From positions 62,001 to 126,000 of the forward strand of contig JAPFFF010000024.1 in NCBI GenBank assembly GCA_039105265.1: a stretch of 64,000 nt of DNA, in the 5' to 3' direction. The notes below the pieces were generated by a model that was given only the letters and a program-made list of their open reading frames with translations, ran no database searches and was not told the DNA's origin. A program made the position numbers and the translations under genes. The DNA is from Tritrichomonas musculus. Lineage: Eukaryota; Parabasalia; Tritrichomonadida; Tritrichomonadidae. Position 1 is the first letter of the stretch. Every line of letters starts with the position of its first letter. This document shows positions 17,315 through 27,078 of this stretch, piece by piece.

Positions 17315-18520
17315 ATGAATCGAATTCATTTTTTATCCACTGGCGTAAGTGACTCATTTATTATTGAAAGTAATGGACATTATGGTCTGATCGATTCATC
17401 GTTTCCTGACGACAATATCATTAGAGAAAATGTTAACACAGTTATCAATTATTTAAATCAATATAAGATTAAAACGCTAGATTTTATTATTGCCACTCAT
17501 TCTCACTCAGATCATATTGGAGGAATGCCAATGATTGCCAATTCAGGCTTTGTAACACACAACACCGTATATTATTACCGTCCATACACAGGTACGAACG
17601 AAGATGAAGCACATCCTGAATGGGAGAATTCAAAATACTGCCAAAAAGCGGTAAATTCAATGAAAGCGAAAAAAGCTAAATTAATTGATGTTAATGATCA
17701 AAAAATAAAAATTCATTTTAATGATTTTTTCATTGAATTATTCAATACAGAATCTAAACCTATTCAGCCATTTGAAAACAATAATTCAATTGGAGCCCTC
17801 ATTTCTCATGGAAAAACAAAAATTTTCATGGCAAGCGACATTGAATCCACTTTTTCAAATAAAATATCTAGCCAAATTGGGAAAGTTGACATTTTAAAAG
17901 CAAATCATCACGGAAACAGCGGTTTATCCTTTTCTTATTTAAAAACACTGCAGCCAAAATACGTTGTTGTGCCAAATAAAGAAATTGGAAGCCATTTCAG
18001 TCCCGTTGCAGCCTATTTGAGAAGCATCAACTGCAAAATTTTTTGCACAGGACAAAAAAAAGACTCAATTATCTTAAAAGTGAATGAAAATGGCTATGAA
18101 TTTGAGAACATAAATGTTAGCGAGTCTTATGAAGAGCATGGAAATGGATTCTATAAATGGGAAAAAGATTGGTTTTATCTGGATAATGGAAACTTTGTAA
18201 AAGGATGGTATAAAATCAATTGGAGCCAGGGAACAAACTGGTTCTATTTTGATGAAAATGGCGCAATGCTGACTGGATGGCATCAGCTTGATTGGAGTCA
18301 AGGAAAAGATTGGTTCTATTTTGATGAACATGGCGCAATGGTAACTGGATTACGTCAACTTGATTGGAGTCAAGGAAAAGATTGGTTCTATTTCGATGAA
18401 CATGGAGCAATGCAAACAGGAACAATAAAAATTGAGCTAGATGGAATAGAAAATGTGCTAGTTTTGGATGATAAAAATGGAAACATGATTAAAAGATATC
18501 AAGAAGTTCAGACGACATGA
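17315..18520 (+). CDS. Metallo-beta-lactamase-fold hydrolase with choline-binding repeats (bacterial type)
   Basis: A 401-residue two-part protein. Residues 1-270 are a metallo-beta-lactamase fold: THSHSDHIGG (His62, His64, Asp66, His67), MASDIES (Asp175) and ANHHGNSG provide the two-metal site. Residues ~279-370 are four cell-wall/choline-binding repeats of ~22 residues (GKDWFYFDEHGAMVTG). This order is that of pneumococcal phosphorylcholine esterase Pce/CbpE and related Firmicutes proteins, where the repeats bind choline and the enzyme removes phosphorylcholine. Here there is no signal peptide and the repeats are fewer. The neighbours are all trichomonad in style, so lateral transfer from a Firmicutes bacterium is the likely origin. 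The ORF is intact, single-exon and starts at ATG. Possible substrates are phosphorylcholine-bearing glycans or lipids; this is inference. Confidence 0.85.
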   Translation: MNRIHFLSTGVSDSFIIESNGHYGLIDSSFPDDNIIRENVNTVINYLNQYKIKTLDFIIATHSHSDHIGGMPMIANSGFVTHNTVYYYRPYTGTNEDEAHPEWENSKYCQKAVNSMKAKKAKLIDVNDQKIKIHFNDFFIELFNTESKPIQPFENNNSIGALISHGKTKIFMASDIESTFSNKISSQIGKVDILKANHHGNSGLSFSYLKTLQPKYVVVPNKEIGSHFSPVAAYLRSINCKIFCTGQKKDSIILKVNENGYEFENINVSESYEEHGNGFYKWEKDWFYLDNGNFVKGWYKINWSQGTNWFYFDENGAMLTGWHQLDWSQGKDWFYFDEHGAMVTGLRQLDWSQGKDWFYFDEHGAMQTGTIKIELDGIENVLVLDDKNGNMIKRYQEVQTT

Positions 18521-18780
18521 AAAAGCTTTTTTTAATGATTAAACTACGTATTCAGCTATTTAATTTGCCTTTTTTAAAAAGATTTAATATTATGTGTCTT
18601 GAAACAAACTTTTTCAATGAATCTAGGTCAAATTCTACAAAAGATAAGGCCAATTTTGTCCTAGCAAGGACAATTGAAAGTTTCAAAAGCATTTTGAATC
18701 CAACTTTATTTTATGTTTGTAAAACATATCAAGGAGTAATTGCCAAAAAGTATAGAAAAAATATGAGAATAATTAATTGA
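18517..18780 (+). CDS. Small basic ORF overlapping the preceding gene by ATGA
   Basis: An 87-residue ORF whose ATG overlaps the TGA of the metallo-beta-lactamase gene by four bases, a spacing typical of bacterial operons. The product is basic with a hydrophobic N-terminus (MKKLFLMIKLRIQLFNLPFL) that could be a signal anchor. No family recognised. It may have come in with its neighbour or may be a chance ORF. Confidence 0.3.
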   Translation: MKKLFLMIKLRIQLFNLPFLKRFNIMCLETNFFNESRSNSTKDKANFVLARTIESFKSILNPTLFYVCKTYQGVIAKKYRKNMRIIN

Positions 18781-18814
18781 AGATTATTAAAAAAATTTAT
18801 AAAAGATGACATGA

Positions 18815-19276
18815 TTAGAGACCTCCACGAAGTCTTAAAACTAAGTGGAGAGTTGAATCCTTTTGGATTGAGTAATCTTGAAGAGTGTTGCCATCTTCAA
18901 GTTGTTTACCTGCGAAAATAAGACGTTGTTGGTCTGGTGGAATTCCTTCCTTGTCTTGAATTTTGGCTTTGACATCTTCAATACGATCTGTTGGTTCAAC
19001 TTCGAGTGTAATGTGTTTTCCTGTGAGTGTCTTGACGAAGATTTGCATACCTCCTCTCAAACGAAGAACTAAGTGGAGTGTTGAATCCTTTTGAATGGAG
19101 TAATCTTGAAGAGTGTTGCCATCTTCAAGTTGTTTACCTGCGAAAATAAGACGTTGTTGGTCTGGTGGAATTCCTTCCTTGTCTTGAATTTTGGCTTTGA
19201 CATCTTCAATACGATCTGTTGGTTCAACTTCGAGTGTAATGTGTTTTCCTGTGAGTGTTTTAACAAAGATTTGCAT
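18815..19276 (-). CDS. Polyubiquitin (two units plus Leu)
   Basis: 153 residues, two complete ubiquitin units and a terminal Leu that is removed on maturation. It is the full-length counterpart of the truncated minus-strand gene at 13239-13520 and is divergent from the ubiquitin gene at 19518. Inr-like TCATTTTT 10 nt upstream of the ATG (A at 19286). The second unit's DNA resembles the first unit of the plus-strand gene, a further sign of exchange between copies. Both units are identical in protein sequence. Confidence 0.97.
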   Translation of the reverse strand: MQIFVKTLTGKHITLEVEPTDRIEDVKAKIQDKEGIPPDQQRLIFAGKQLEDGNTLQDYSIQKDSTLHLVLRLRGGMQIFVKTLTGKHITLEVEPTDRIEDVKAKIQDKEGIPPDQQRLIFAGKQLEDGNTLQDYSIQKDSTLHLVLRLRGGL

Positions 19277-19517
19277 TTTTAAAAATGATTTGATTTTAAC
19301 TTTTCATTTTCGTTTATAGTTTTACTCTCAAATTTATCAGATAGATATTCTCATAAAATTATTAAATTGAATACATATATAATCATATACATATAATTCA
19401 ATTATTGAGAGTATAGTTGGCTTTATAAAATTTTAAGATAAATTTTAAAAATTTTAAAATTTTGTTCATGATAAAACCTCTTTTCCAAAGGGAGTAAAAA
19501 GATTTCATTTTTTATAA
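19277..19517. promoter_or_regulatory. Bidirectional ubiquitin promoter region, copy 2
   Basis: 241 bp, nearly identical to 13521-13760, with only a handful of single-base differences. The same two Inr boxes (A at 19286 on minus, 19507 on plus) and the same outward-pointing TACTCTCAA/TTGAGAGTA pair are kept. Confidence 0.6.
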
Positions 19518-19979
19518 ATGCAAATCTTCGTCAAGACACTCACAGGAAAACACATTACACTCGAAGTTGAACCAACAGATCGAATTGAAGATGTCAAAGC
19601 CAAAATTCAAGACAAGGAAGGAATTCCACCAGACCAACAACGTCTTATTTTCGCAGGTAAACAACTTGAAGATGGCAACACTCTTCAAGATTACTCCATT
19701 CAAAAGGATTCAACACTCCACTTAGTTCTTCGTTTGAGAGGAGGTATGCAAATCTTCGTCAAAACATTAACAGGCAAGCACATCACTCTTGAAGTTGAAC
19801 CAACAGATCGTATTGAAGATGTCAAAGCCAAAATTCAAGACAAGGAAGGAATTCCACCAGACCAACAACGTCTTATTTTCGCAGGTAAACAACTTGAAGA
19901 TGGCAACACTCTTCAAGATTACTCAATCCAAAAGGATTCAACTCTCCACTTAGTTTTAAGACTTCGTGGAGGTTTTTAA
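19518..19979 (+). CDS. Polyubiquitin (two units plus Phe), copy 2
   Basis: 153 residues, identical in protein to the gene at 13761-14222 and almost identical in DNA, including about 40 bp after the stop. It belongs to the second divergent pair. Intact, with the Inr A 11 nt before the ATG. Duplicate highly expressed genes with near-identical promoters suggest selection for dose or recent conversion. Confidence 0.97.
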   Translation: MQIFVKTLTGKHITLEVEPTDRIEDVKAKIQDKEGIPPDQQRLIFAGKQLEDGNTLQDYSIQKDSTLHLVLRLRGGMQIFVKTLTGKHITLEVEPTDRIEDVKAKIQDKEGIPPDQQRLIFAGKQLEDGNTLQDYSIQKDSTLHLVLRLRGGF

Positions 19980-20523
19980 ACTTAATTTGATTTAATAAAT
20001 ATTATTCATTTAATTACAAATTAACATCTGAACTTTTTCAATTAATAAACTATTCAAAATTTAGGGAAAAAAAAAAAGGAAAATGGGGAATTATATTTGG
20101 AGATTATATAGGTAAATAAAAAAAAAAATTGATGAATCTTTTTATAAATTTTGGGTAAAAATTGAAAGTGGTCATATGACCAAATATCACTTTAAATTTT
20201 TTGGCAAAAATTCTAAAAATAGAAATCTACCAATTTCCAAATTTCCCAAAATTTTAATATCAAAAAGTTTTACTATCTAAAAGGTAGGAATATTAGATTT
20301 TACATATTTCTATAGGTTGGATGTATATTTATCAAAATATTTTATATAATTGATAAATTTATATATTTTTCATTCTTATTCTTAAATTATAATGACAAGT
20401 AATATATTTTAAATTAAGATATTATTATTTTAGTATTATCATTTGTATATGATTGTCAAAATTAATGCTATGAAATTATTTAAATTTATATTATCATTTC
20501 ATATTTTTTTTTTAAAAAAAAAT
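19980..20523. other. AT-rich intergenic stretch
   Basis: About 540 bp between a ubiquitin gene and a GTPase pseudogene. The first ~45 bp belong to the ubiquitin duplication. TCATTTCATATTT near 20496 could be the Inr of the following gene. Nothing else seen. Confidence 0.4.
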
Positions 20524-22428
20524 ATGAATGTGTTCATCAGTGTAAATGCTATCGAATTCCTTGATAATACTTTCCATCTTTCTCCTAAACTTAAAGAAGA
20601 TTTAAGATCATCAATAAGACCGAACATTCTTTTACTTGTTGGTTCTGCTAGAAGTGGAAAATCTTCATTAGGTAATGTTATCATACACCGTTCGTTTAAT
20701 CCAGAGATAGAAACATTTAAAACAGATGAAGGAAATATTCGTGTAACAAAAGAAATCCAATATTGTAAATTGATGTTATCAGATTTGCTGAGAATTAATG
20801 GTATTGATATGAACTTGAGTTTTGATTCAGAAATATTCATATTTGATTGTGAAGGTATTGATAGTTTAGATAAGGTTACAGAGTTATTAAGAAAAGCAAT
20901 CATGTCTCTCTTACAAATATCTACAGTCAATATATTTGTTTCAAAGAATATTGATCGTTCTAATATATTTAGTATGAAGTCATTCTTTTTATTACCACAA
21001 TTAATTCCAGGAACTCAACAAAAATTAAACAAAAATTGGGCAATTGTTTTAACAGGTATAGGAGTGCCAGGAAAACCATCTAAAGAAAATTATGAAGAAA
21101 AAAGAAAAGAAAATGATAAAAATGAATTAAACAAATTTTTAGGACATTTGTCAGATCAGAATATTAATTTCACTAAAGAAAATACTGCATTCTTTGCTCA
21201 ACCAAAATGAAAAGATAAAGAAAATTATTTTGAATCAATTAATGATTTAATTCGTTTTATCGTTTCAGAATTATCAAAAAGAATACCAATTCCAGGACAA
21301 GGTTTGATTGATATATTTGAGAATATTGTTCCAAAAATTTAAGAAATTAATGATTTAGATAATCCAGATGTTGGGATTGCTGATATTGTTCAAAATTTAA
21401 TTCATCAATATTTCAAGAAAGCTAATGTTCGTGCTCTTCAAAGATTACCTAATTTAATAAATAAAAAGTTCAACAATCAAACTGCAAGATATTTAATTGG
21501 TTTATCAGGTCAAAATTATTATAATGAAATTCAAGAAACAATTGTTCATTTGTTTGAACAGGAAGCAAATATGATATTTGAAAACTTAACTAATTTATTC
21601 ACAGAAGAATTCCAAAATTTTGTTAATGTCATCAAAATTGATGTTGTGCGAAAAACAACAAAAGCATATGAAAATATATGTAAATTGGTTATAATTCCAT
21701 ATGTTTATGATCAAGAAAAAAATACAAAGAAAGAACAAATCAGAATTTATTTCAATTACAAAGATTCTTCTGCTCTTCGACAAATTAATCAAGTAGTCGA
21801 AATTGAAAAATATCAAAGAGAAGCTTATAATTCATTTACTCAACAAATAAATGCAATCAATCCAATATTAACATCAAAACAAGAATTCATATCTAAAATA
21901 CATCCTCTTTATGCATTTATTTCAGAAGAAGTCATTATGGCAAAAAGAAGAAGATTCTTGGAATGTCCTCCTTGGCCTAGGAATTTAACAGAAGCTATAA
22001 AAGCAGGACAAACTGGTCCACAAGTCACTTTATGGCCATATGGATCAAGTGGGAAAAATGCAACATTTGATGTTGTTAAAGGCAAATTACAAATTCCAGG
22101 ACTGAAGGCCACTTTTACAGATAAAGAAACAAAAGATAATTTTCAACGGATTATGTCTACAAATACCAGTTCAATAAAAGTTGAAATAGACATAAATTCA
22201 ATGGTTAAAACTATACCTAGTAAACCATTCCTCTATTATAGGAAAAGAAAATATCATAATGGTATGCTTCGTTCAAAACATTTTCGATATCATTTTCAAA
22301 TAATCAAAATTACTCTCACAAGTCCTTTCTGCTTTGCTGATGGATCAAAGGAATATATGATATCTTCAAAAGGTGGAATGAAAAAAAGTTCTTCCAATTG
22401 CTTTCAAAATTATTTAATGAAATCTTAA
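20524..22428 (+). pseudogene. GB1/GBP-like large GTPase, interrupted
   Basis: One reading frame runs from the ATG at 20524 (MNVFISVNAIEF) to 22428, about 634 codons, with two in-frame stops: TGA at 21208 and TAA at 21340. The N-terminal domain has a P loop GSARSGKSS and a switch II FDCEGID, the pattern of the GB1/RHD3 and interferon-inducible GTPase group. A long helical region follows, as in dynamin-like proteins, and the C-terminal ~150 residues hold a basic segment and AFISEEVIMAKRRRF. Upstream codons exist from 20443 but the Inr-like TCATTT near 20496 favours the ATG at 20524. Absence of further damage suggests the breaks are recent. It is related in type, not closely in sequence, to the pseudokinase-GTPase fusion at 55971. 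Confidence 0.7.
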
Positions 22429-22870
22429 ATAATTGATTTAAATAAAAAATAATTTTTAATTTAATAAATAATTGATTTTTAAATAGTATTTTAATGGCAT
22501 AAAAAAATATATTTCAACTGATTATGTTAAAGAATCAGCTTTTATTAAATTTTATAACGGATATGTGATGCAATCAGTTTAAAAAGTTTTCCCAAATTTA
22601 AATATAAACTGGATTTCAAAATTCGTACAAATGGTGAATTTTGATCAAAACCATAAAAATATATTCAAAAAAAATCGTTTTTTAGTCGACCTTATAAAGC
22701 AGAATTCCCCCACCTAGACATATCCAGCGCTCTTTAAAATCAAAGTAAGAAGTTTCAAATGCAATTTCCGCTTTGAACAACTAGCAATCGTATGATGTTC
22801 ATATGTATATATTGACAAGCTTCTTCAAATAATTGATTCAATCGAAAATTATGATCTTATTGTTAATGAT
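22429..22870. other. Intergenic stretch
   Basis: About 440 bp. A less AT-rich block at 22690-22790 (contains CCCCCACCTAGACATATCC) has no clear reading frame and no recognisable RNA fold. The rest is AT-rich. Confidence 0.3.
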
Positions 22871-23251
22871 ATGCCATTTGAATTTAGAACGAAAAGAAAC
22901 TTTGAACATCATGAGACATTACTATTAATACAATTAACAGAAGATCAAGTTCCATTTAAGCAAATGGCTTCAATATTTAAATATCGAACTGAAAATTCAC
23001 TTCGAACAAAATATAGAAAGCTTGCAAATACAAAAAGAAAAAATAAAAAATTAAAATTGAGAATTTGCAAAATTCGTAAAGCATTTTCTATAGCTTACAT
23101 TGTCATTTTTGTGAAGTTTACAAAATGGATTAAAAAATTGAGATTAAAAAGTTATGTGTTATATTTAAAATCTGTACGAATTTTGAAATCCAGTTTAGTT
23201 TACCATTTTTTAAATACGTTTAAAATGTTTAAAAAACAATTATATTTTTGA
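22871..23251 (+). CDS. Myb/SANT-like small protein or fragment
   Basis: A 126-residue, very basic protein. Residues 10-55 (RNFEHHETLLLIQLTEDQVP, then FKQMASIFKYRTENSLRTKYRKL) have the three-helix spacing of a Myb/SANT repeat, with aromatic positions partly replaced. The rest is Lys/Arg-rich and helical (KKLKLRICKIRKAF). Codons upstream of the ATG are in frame for about 25 residues (KLLQIIDSIENYDLIVND), so the true gene may have started further left. Myb-like proteins are a large regulatory family in trichomonads. A decayed copy is possible. Confidence 0.4.
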   Translation: MPFEFRTKRNFEHHETLLLIQLTEDQVPFKQMASIFKYRTENSLRTKYRKLANTKRKNKKLKLRICKIRKAFSIAYIVIFVKFTKWIKKLRLKSYVLYLKSVRILKSSLVYHFLNTFKMFKKQLYF

Positions 23252-23283
23252 GGAAGTTAAATTCTATTATTCATAGATTGATG

Positions 23284-23330
<47 letters not shown>

Positions 23331-24816
23331 TAATTATTGTATTTAAATTGTTTTTTGATTGCTTAAGACAAATATCATCATTTTTAACCTAAACTTTTTC
23401 ATAATTTGGAAGTACTGAAAGATACATTCTATGAGTTTTTTCAAAGTTGAAAAGTTTACAACTCTTTTGTAACGCCCTTAATTTTTTATTTTAAAAATTA
23501 GTGTGTAATTTTTTAGCCCAGTGCTGTAGCACAGAGAACTTTTTGTATGTATATATGGTCTAAATAAACTTTTTGAGAAATAAAAATTATTAATTTTTAA
23601 ACCAAATAGCATGACCCCCTATTCATGCTTTTTTATTCTTTAAAATAATTTAAAAATATTTATTTTCTTATTTAATACTGATTTTAACCATTAAATCCAA
23701 AATTATATCAATGTAGGAAGCCCATTAAGCCATTTGATTATCTAAATTAACCATTTTTAAGAATAAATATTAATCAAATAATAATCTCATTTTTGAAAAT
23801 TTTCGATTATTTCGCGTTTAACATATTCTTTGAATGGCATAAATTAAGAAATCAATAAAAAATACAATGAACTTTTAATCTTTTCTATGTAAAATAAATC
23901 TCGAAAAAATGGACGATTATTTTCTTCTGAAAAAGTTTCATGTGCTATATAAATTTTAATCATATAATACATTAAATAATTGGCTATATAAAACTGAAAA
24001 TAGGGAATTTTTCAACTGAAGATGATGAGAAAATGCAATGTACTTTTTAACAGCATTTTATATGATTTATAACCAGATATTTTGGAACTAACAATATCAC
24101 GCACATGAAGATGTTTCCTTCATTAATTTGAATTCTAAATGTATCCTCGTCATCTAATATTTCACAAGGTTTAATTAATATTATTTATTACAAAATAAAA
24201 TACAATATATATTTTTAAATTGTTTCATTTATTTTATTATTATTTATTTTTAAAAATATATTTATCTTTTGTTAATATTTTATAATTTTTTTCCAAAGAT
24301 ATTTTTATTTTTAGTTCAATTTTGCCCATAAGTACATCATCTCACTTTTTATAAAATTATCTTGTATTGATTATATCTTAATAATCTAAGTAATATATTG
24401 GAATTAAAACATAAAATATTTTTATTAACCTTTATTATATATTAATATATAAGCAATAATGATAGTTTTAAAGTTTTGCTCGTAAAAATTTATATATCTT
24501 TAAAAATCCAAAAAAAAAAAAAAAAAAATTGAAAATTAGGTTGCCAGGATAGGATAAATTAAATATTTATATTGAAATAAATAAAATATGTCTGTATGAG
24601 AGCAAACGGTAGGTCCATTTTGGAATAACAAAAGGATGAAATTTTCACTTTTTGAGAGAGCATGATTATAAAATCAAACTTTTTCAGACAAATAATTATT
24701 ATTTTTCTGAAGAAAAGCTATTATTTTCTGAGTGAAAGCTCTTATTTTCTGAGATGAAAATATAAAATATATTCAATTTTTGAGAGTAATTGACAAGAGA
24801 TATAGTTATTTTTTAA
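23252..24816. other. Long AT-rich gene-free stretch
   Basis: About 1.56 kb without a supportable gene. It holds a 33-A run at 23291-23323, a copy of the dispersed core TTCTATGAG...TTCAA at 23427-23444, and an 18-A run near 24511. TTGAGAGTA at about 24780 lies 30 bp before the Myb-like ORF. Confidence 0.5.
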
Positions 24817-25262
24817 ATGAAAAAAGCAAGGTTTCTCAACTTCCAAAGAGAAATTCACCATCTTAAATCGATTATCAGAAAACAGAAACATAAAATTAAC
24901 CTCCTCTCTATGTTAAATAACCGAAAGCAACTTTTGATTCAACTACTAAGAGAATTAGATGGACCGAAAATGACGATAAAGTATTTGATCAACATATTTA
25001 TTTATCAAAAGAGAATAAATTATATGATATATATAATTATTATTCAAAAACTAGTATCACAAGCAGAATTAAAGTTCGAAAAGAACTCATCTACAATAGA
25101 CCGCTTGAATCATATGAAGTATTCATTATAGATCAGCATATTTATAAAGGCTATTCATTAGAAGTTGCTGCAAACTTTTTACGACTAAGAACTGTTGCAT
25201 CAGTTAAAAAGTTAGCTGAACAAAGGAAAAGGTATCTTCAGTTGAATGGCTTTATTAAATAA
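24817..25262 (+). pseudogene. Myb-like protein gene with a frameshift
   Basis: The ATG-led frame (24817-25131) gives a basic coiled-coil start, LNFQREIHHLKSIIRKQKHK. In the middle the protein-like frame changes: the second frame reads TTKRIRWTENDDKVFDQHIY and, to its TAA at 25260, YSLEVAANFLRLRTVASVKK. RWTENDDKVF is the first helix of a Myb/SANT repeat, and the later part fits a second repeat. The frame change lies between about 24930 and 24960. Either one base is missing or extra, or the gene is dead. Confidence 0.5.
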
Positions 25263-25627
25263 TATCAATTATAAAAAAAATAATATTTTTTTTAATTATA
25301 AAATAATTTATAATTTAACTTTAATAATATTATTTTAATATTTATAACAATCTTTTATTTCTTATAATATTTTTACTAATGTATATGTATTTATAATAAT
25401 TATATTTTTCAAAGGATTTGAACAAATATACTTTCAAAAAATGTGAGATTAATAAAATAAATATTTTGCAAAATCTTACCTGTGTTTTTAGATAATATTT
25501 TAGATTATTATTATATTTGTTATAAAAATTATTAATACTTGCCATTGACTCATAATTTTCAATTTTTTAGGTTGCGGTACTTATTTTTGCCCTGTTTAAA
25601 TTGAATTAATTCAACCAAATTCATAAC
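25263..25627. other. AT-rich intergenic stretch
   Basis: 365 bp, mostly A/T. TTCATAACATG just before 25628 could serve as a very close Inr. Nothing else seen. Confidence 0.4.
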
Positions 25628-26581
25628 ATGAATGATTTTATTCGAACAGAGAATTTAAACATATTCGATTTTTTGCATGATCATAAAATATATGAATTTA
25701 TGGGCAAAGATACTCTTTCAGCTGTTTTTAATGCCAGAGAAATGAGAACTGGAAATAATATTACATTAATTTTTCTTTGAGACCTAATAAGAGTTCCAAA
25801 TGATAGAAAAGCATTTATTGAGCTAGTTACAGATGTAAGTAAGCTTAATCATCCATTAATTTGTCGAATAAGAAAAGCATATGTACCATTAGATATACAT
25901 GATTTACCAGAAACTTTATTTCAGGCTATTATTTTTACCAAGTTTAATCTCAGTTCAGTTATAAAAACAGATTTAATAAAAAACAAGCAATTATCAATTT
26001 ATACCAAAAGATATCTTCTATCAGAAGGTCGAAACAATCAAATATTAAATCCAACTATTCGTAGTAAAGTTATATTTGGAATTGCTTCTTTAATGCAATA
26101 CTTACATAGCTTAAATATTAATGCCAGAATGTTAAAATTTGAAAAAATTTACTTAAATGACAAATTAGAGCCAGTTTTCATTAACGTTGGATTCGATTAT
26201 TACGGCCCTATTACAAAGGATGTTGAATATATATCTGGTTTTGGAGATAGCTTCAAATCGGATGTTTTCGCCTTTGCTATTGTTATTTATAAAATGTTCA
26301 GTACTGAAGAAATTGTTGAAAATAAAACAAAATTTAACTTTGAATACGTAACTAAGGTTAGAAGAGGTTGGAGACCTGAAAGGCCTAATTTAATACCAAA
26401 TTGCTACTGGGACCTTGTGTGCAGATGCTGGAATTTTGATCAAAAAAAAGTTCCTTCTTTCGATGAAATAGTTGAATTGTTGCAAAATGATATATATGCT
26501 ATCGATGAGTTTGGAATGACAACTGATCGAGATGCTTTGCATGAGTATCAATTAAGAGTTAAAAATAAAAGATATGATTAA
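25628..26581 (+). pseudogene. TKL-type pseudokinase with one in-frame TGA
   Basis: A single frame from the ATG at 25628 (MNDFIRTENLNIF) to 26579, about 317 codons, interrupted only by TGA at 25778. The kinase fold is recognisable from SDVFAFAIVIYKMFST, RGWRPERPNLIPNCYWDLV and CRCWNFDQKKVPSFDEI, the C-lobe pattern of tyrosine-kinase-like kinases. Catalytic positions are lost: the HRDLKxxN loop reads NINARMLKFEKIYL, DFG reads VGFD, and the VAIK lysine region reads ITLIFL. It would be a pseudokinase even if the stop were absent. Trichomonads carry many such genes. The TGA may be decay or sequence error. Confidence 0.65.
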
Positions 26582-27078
26582 AATTTTATCAGCCTAAGTA
26601 ACGTTGTAAATTTAATAAATAGTCAAATTAGCATCTAAAAAATGAATAAGTATAGTTTTTTGATGGTTATCCTTTCCATTTTGTTGTAGTTTATGGCCTC
26701 TTCTTTTTGAGAAAAAAAAAAAATTAGAAAAAAATTATTTATAAAATACCAAAAAAATCAATTTGTACTGCTTTTGATGCTGTATCATGACTAACACCGA
26801 AGTTCAGTAAGTATATGCCCACTAAAAACCACTTCTTTTGAACAATTAGTGCAACCCCAAATTTTTTTTTGGCATTTTAGTAAAAATATTTTTTCTGAAT
26901 TTTTTTTTCTCAAAAGAAGCTCCATAAACTACAGAAATGGAAAAGATAATAATCAAAAAGTGAAATTGAAAAAAAATACCAGTTTCTGGAACCTATAAAT
27001 CGTAAAAATAAAAATTTAATTAAAAAAGAAGATTGTTGGTTTATTGAACCAATAAATTTTTTTTATAATTGTATCAAA
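26582..27078. other. Intergenic stretch
   Basis: About 500 bp between convergent genes. AAAAAGTGAAATTGAAAAAAAA-type low-complexity sequence predominates. GACTAACACCGAAG at about 26789 resembles the trichomonad intron 3' motif but no partner 5' site was found. Confidence 0.35.

Noticed and set aside
18074-18425. Minus-strand ORFs over the choline-binding repeats
   Set aside because: Antisense of the repeat DNA; no independent support.
26780-26800. GACTAACACCGAAG as an intron 3' site
   Set aside because: Only partly matches ACTAACACACAG and no GTATGT-type 5' site with coding flanks was found.
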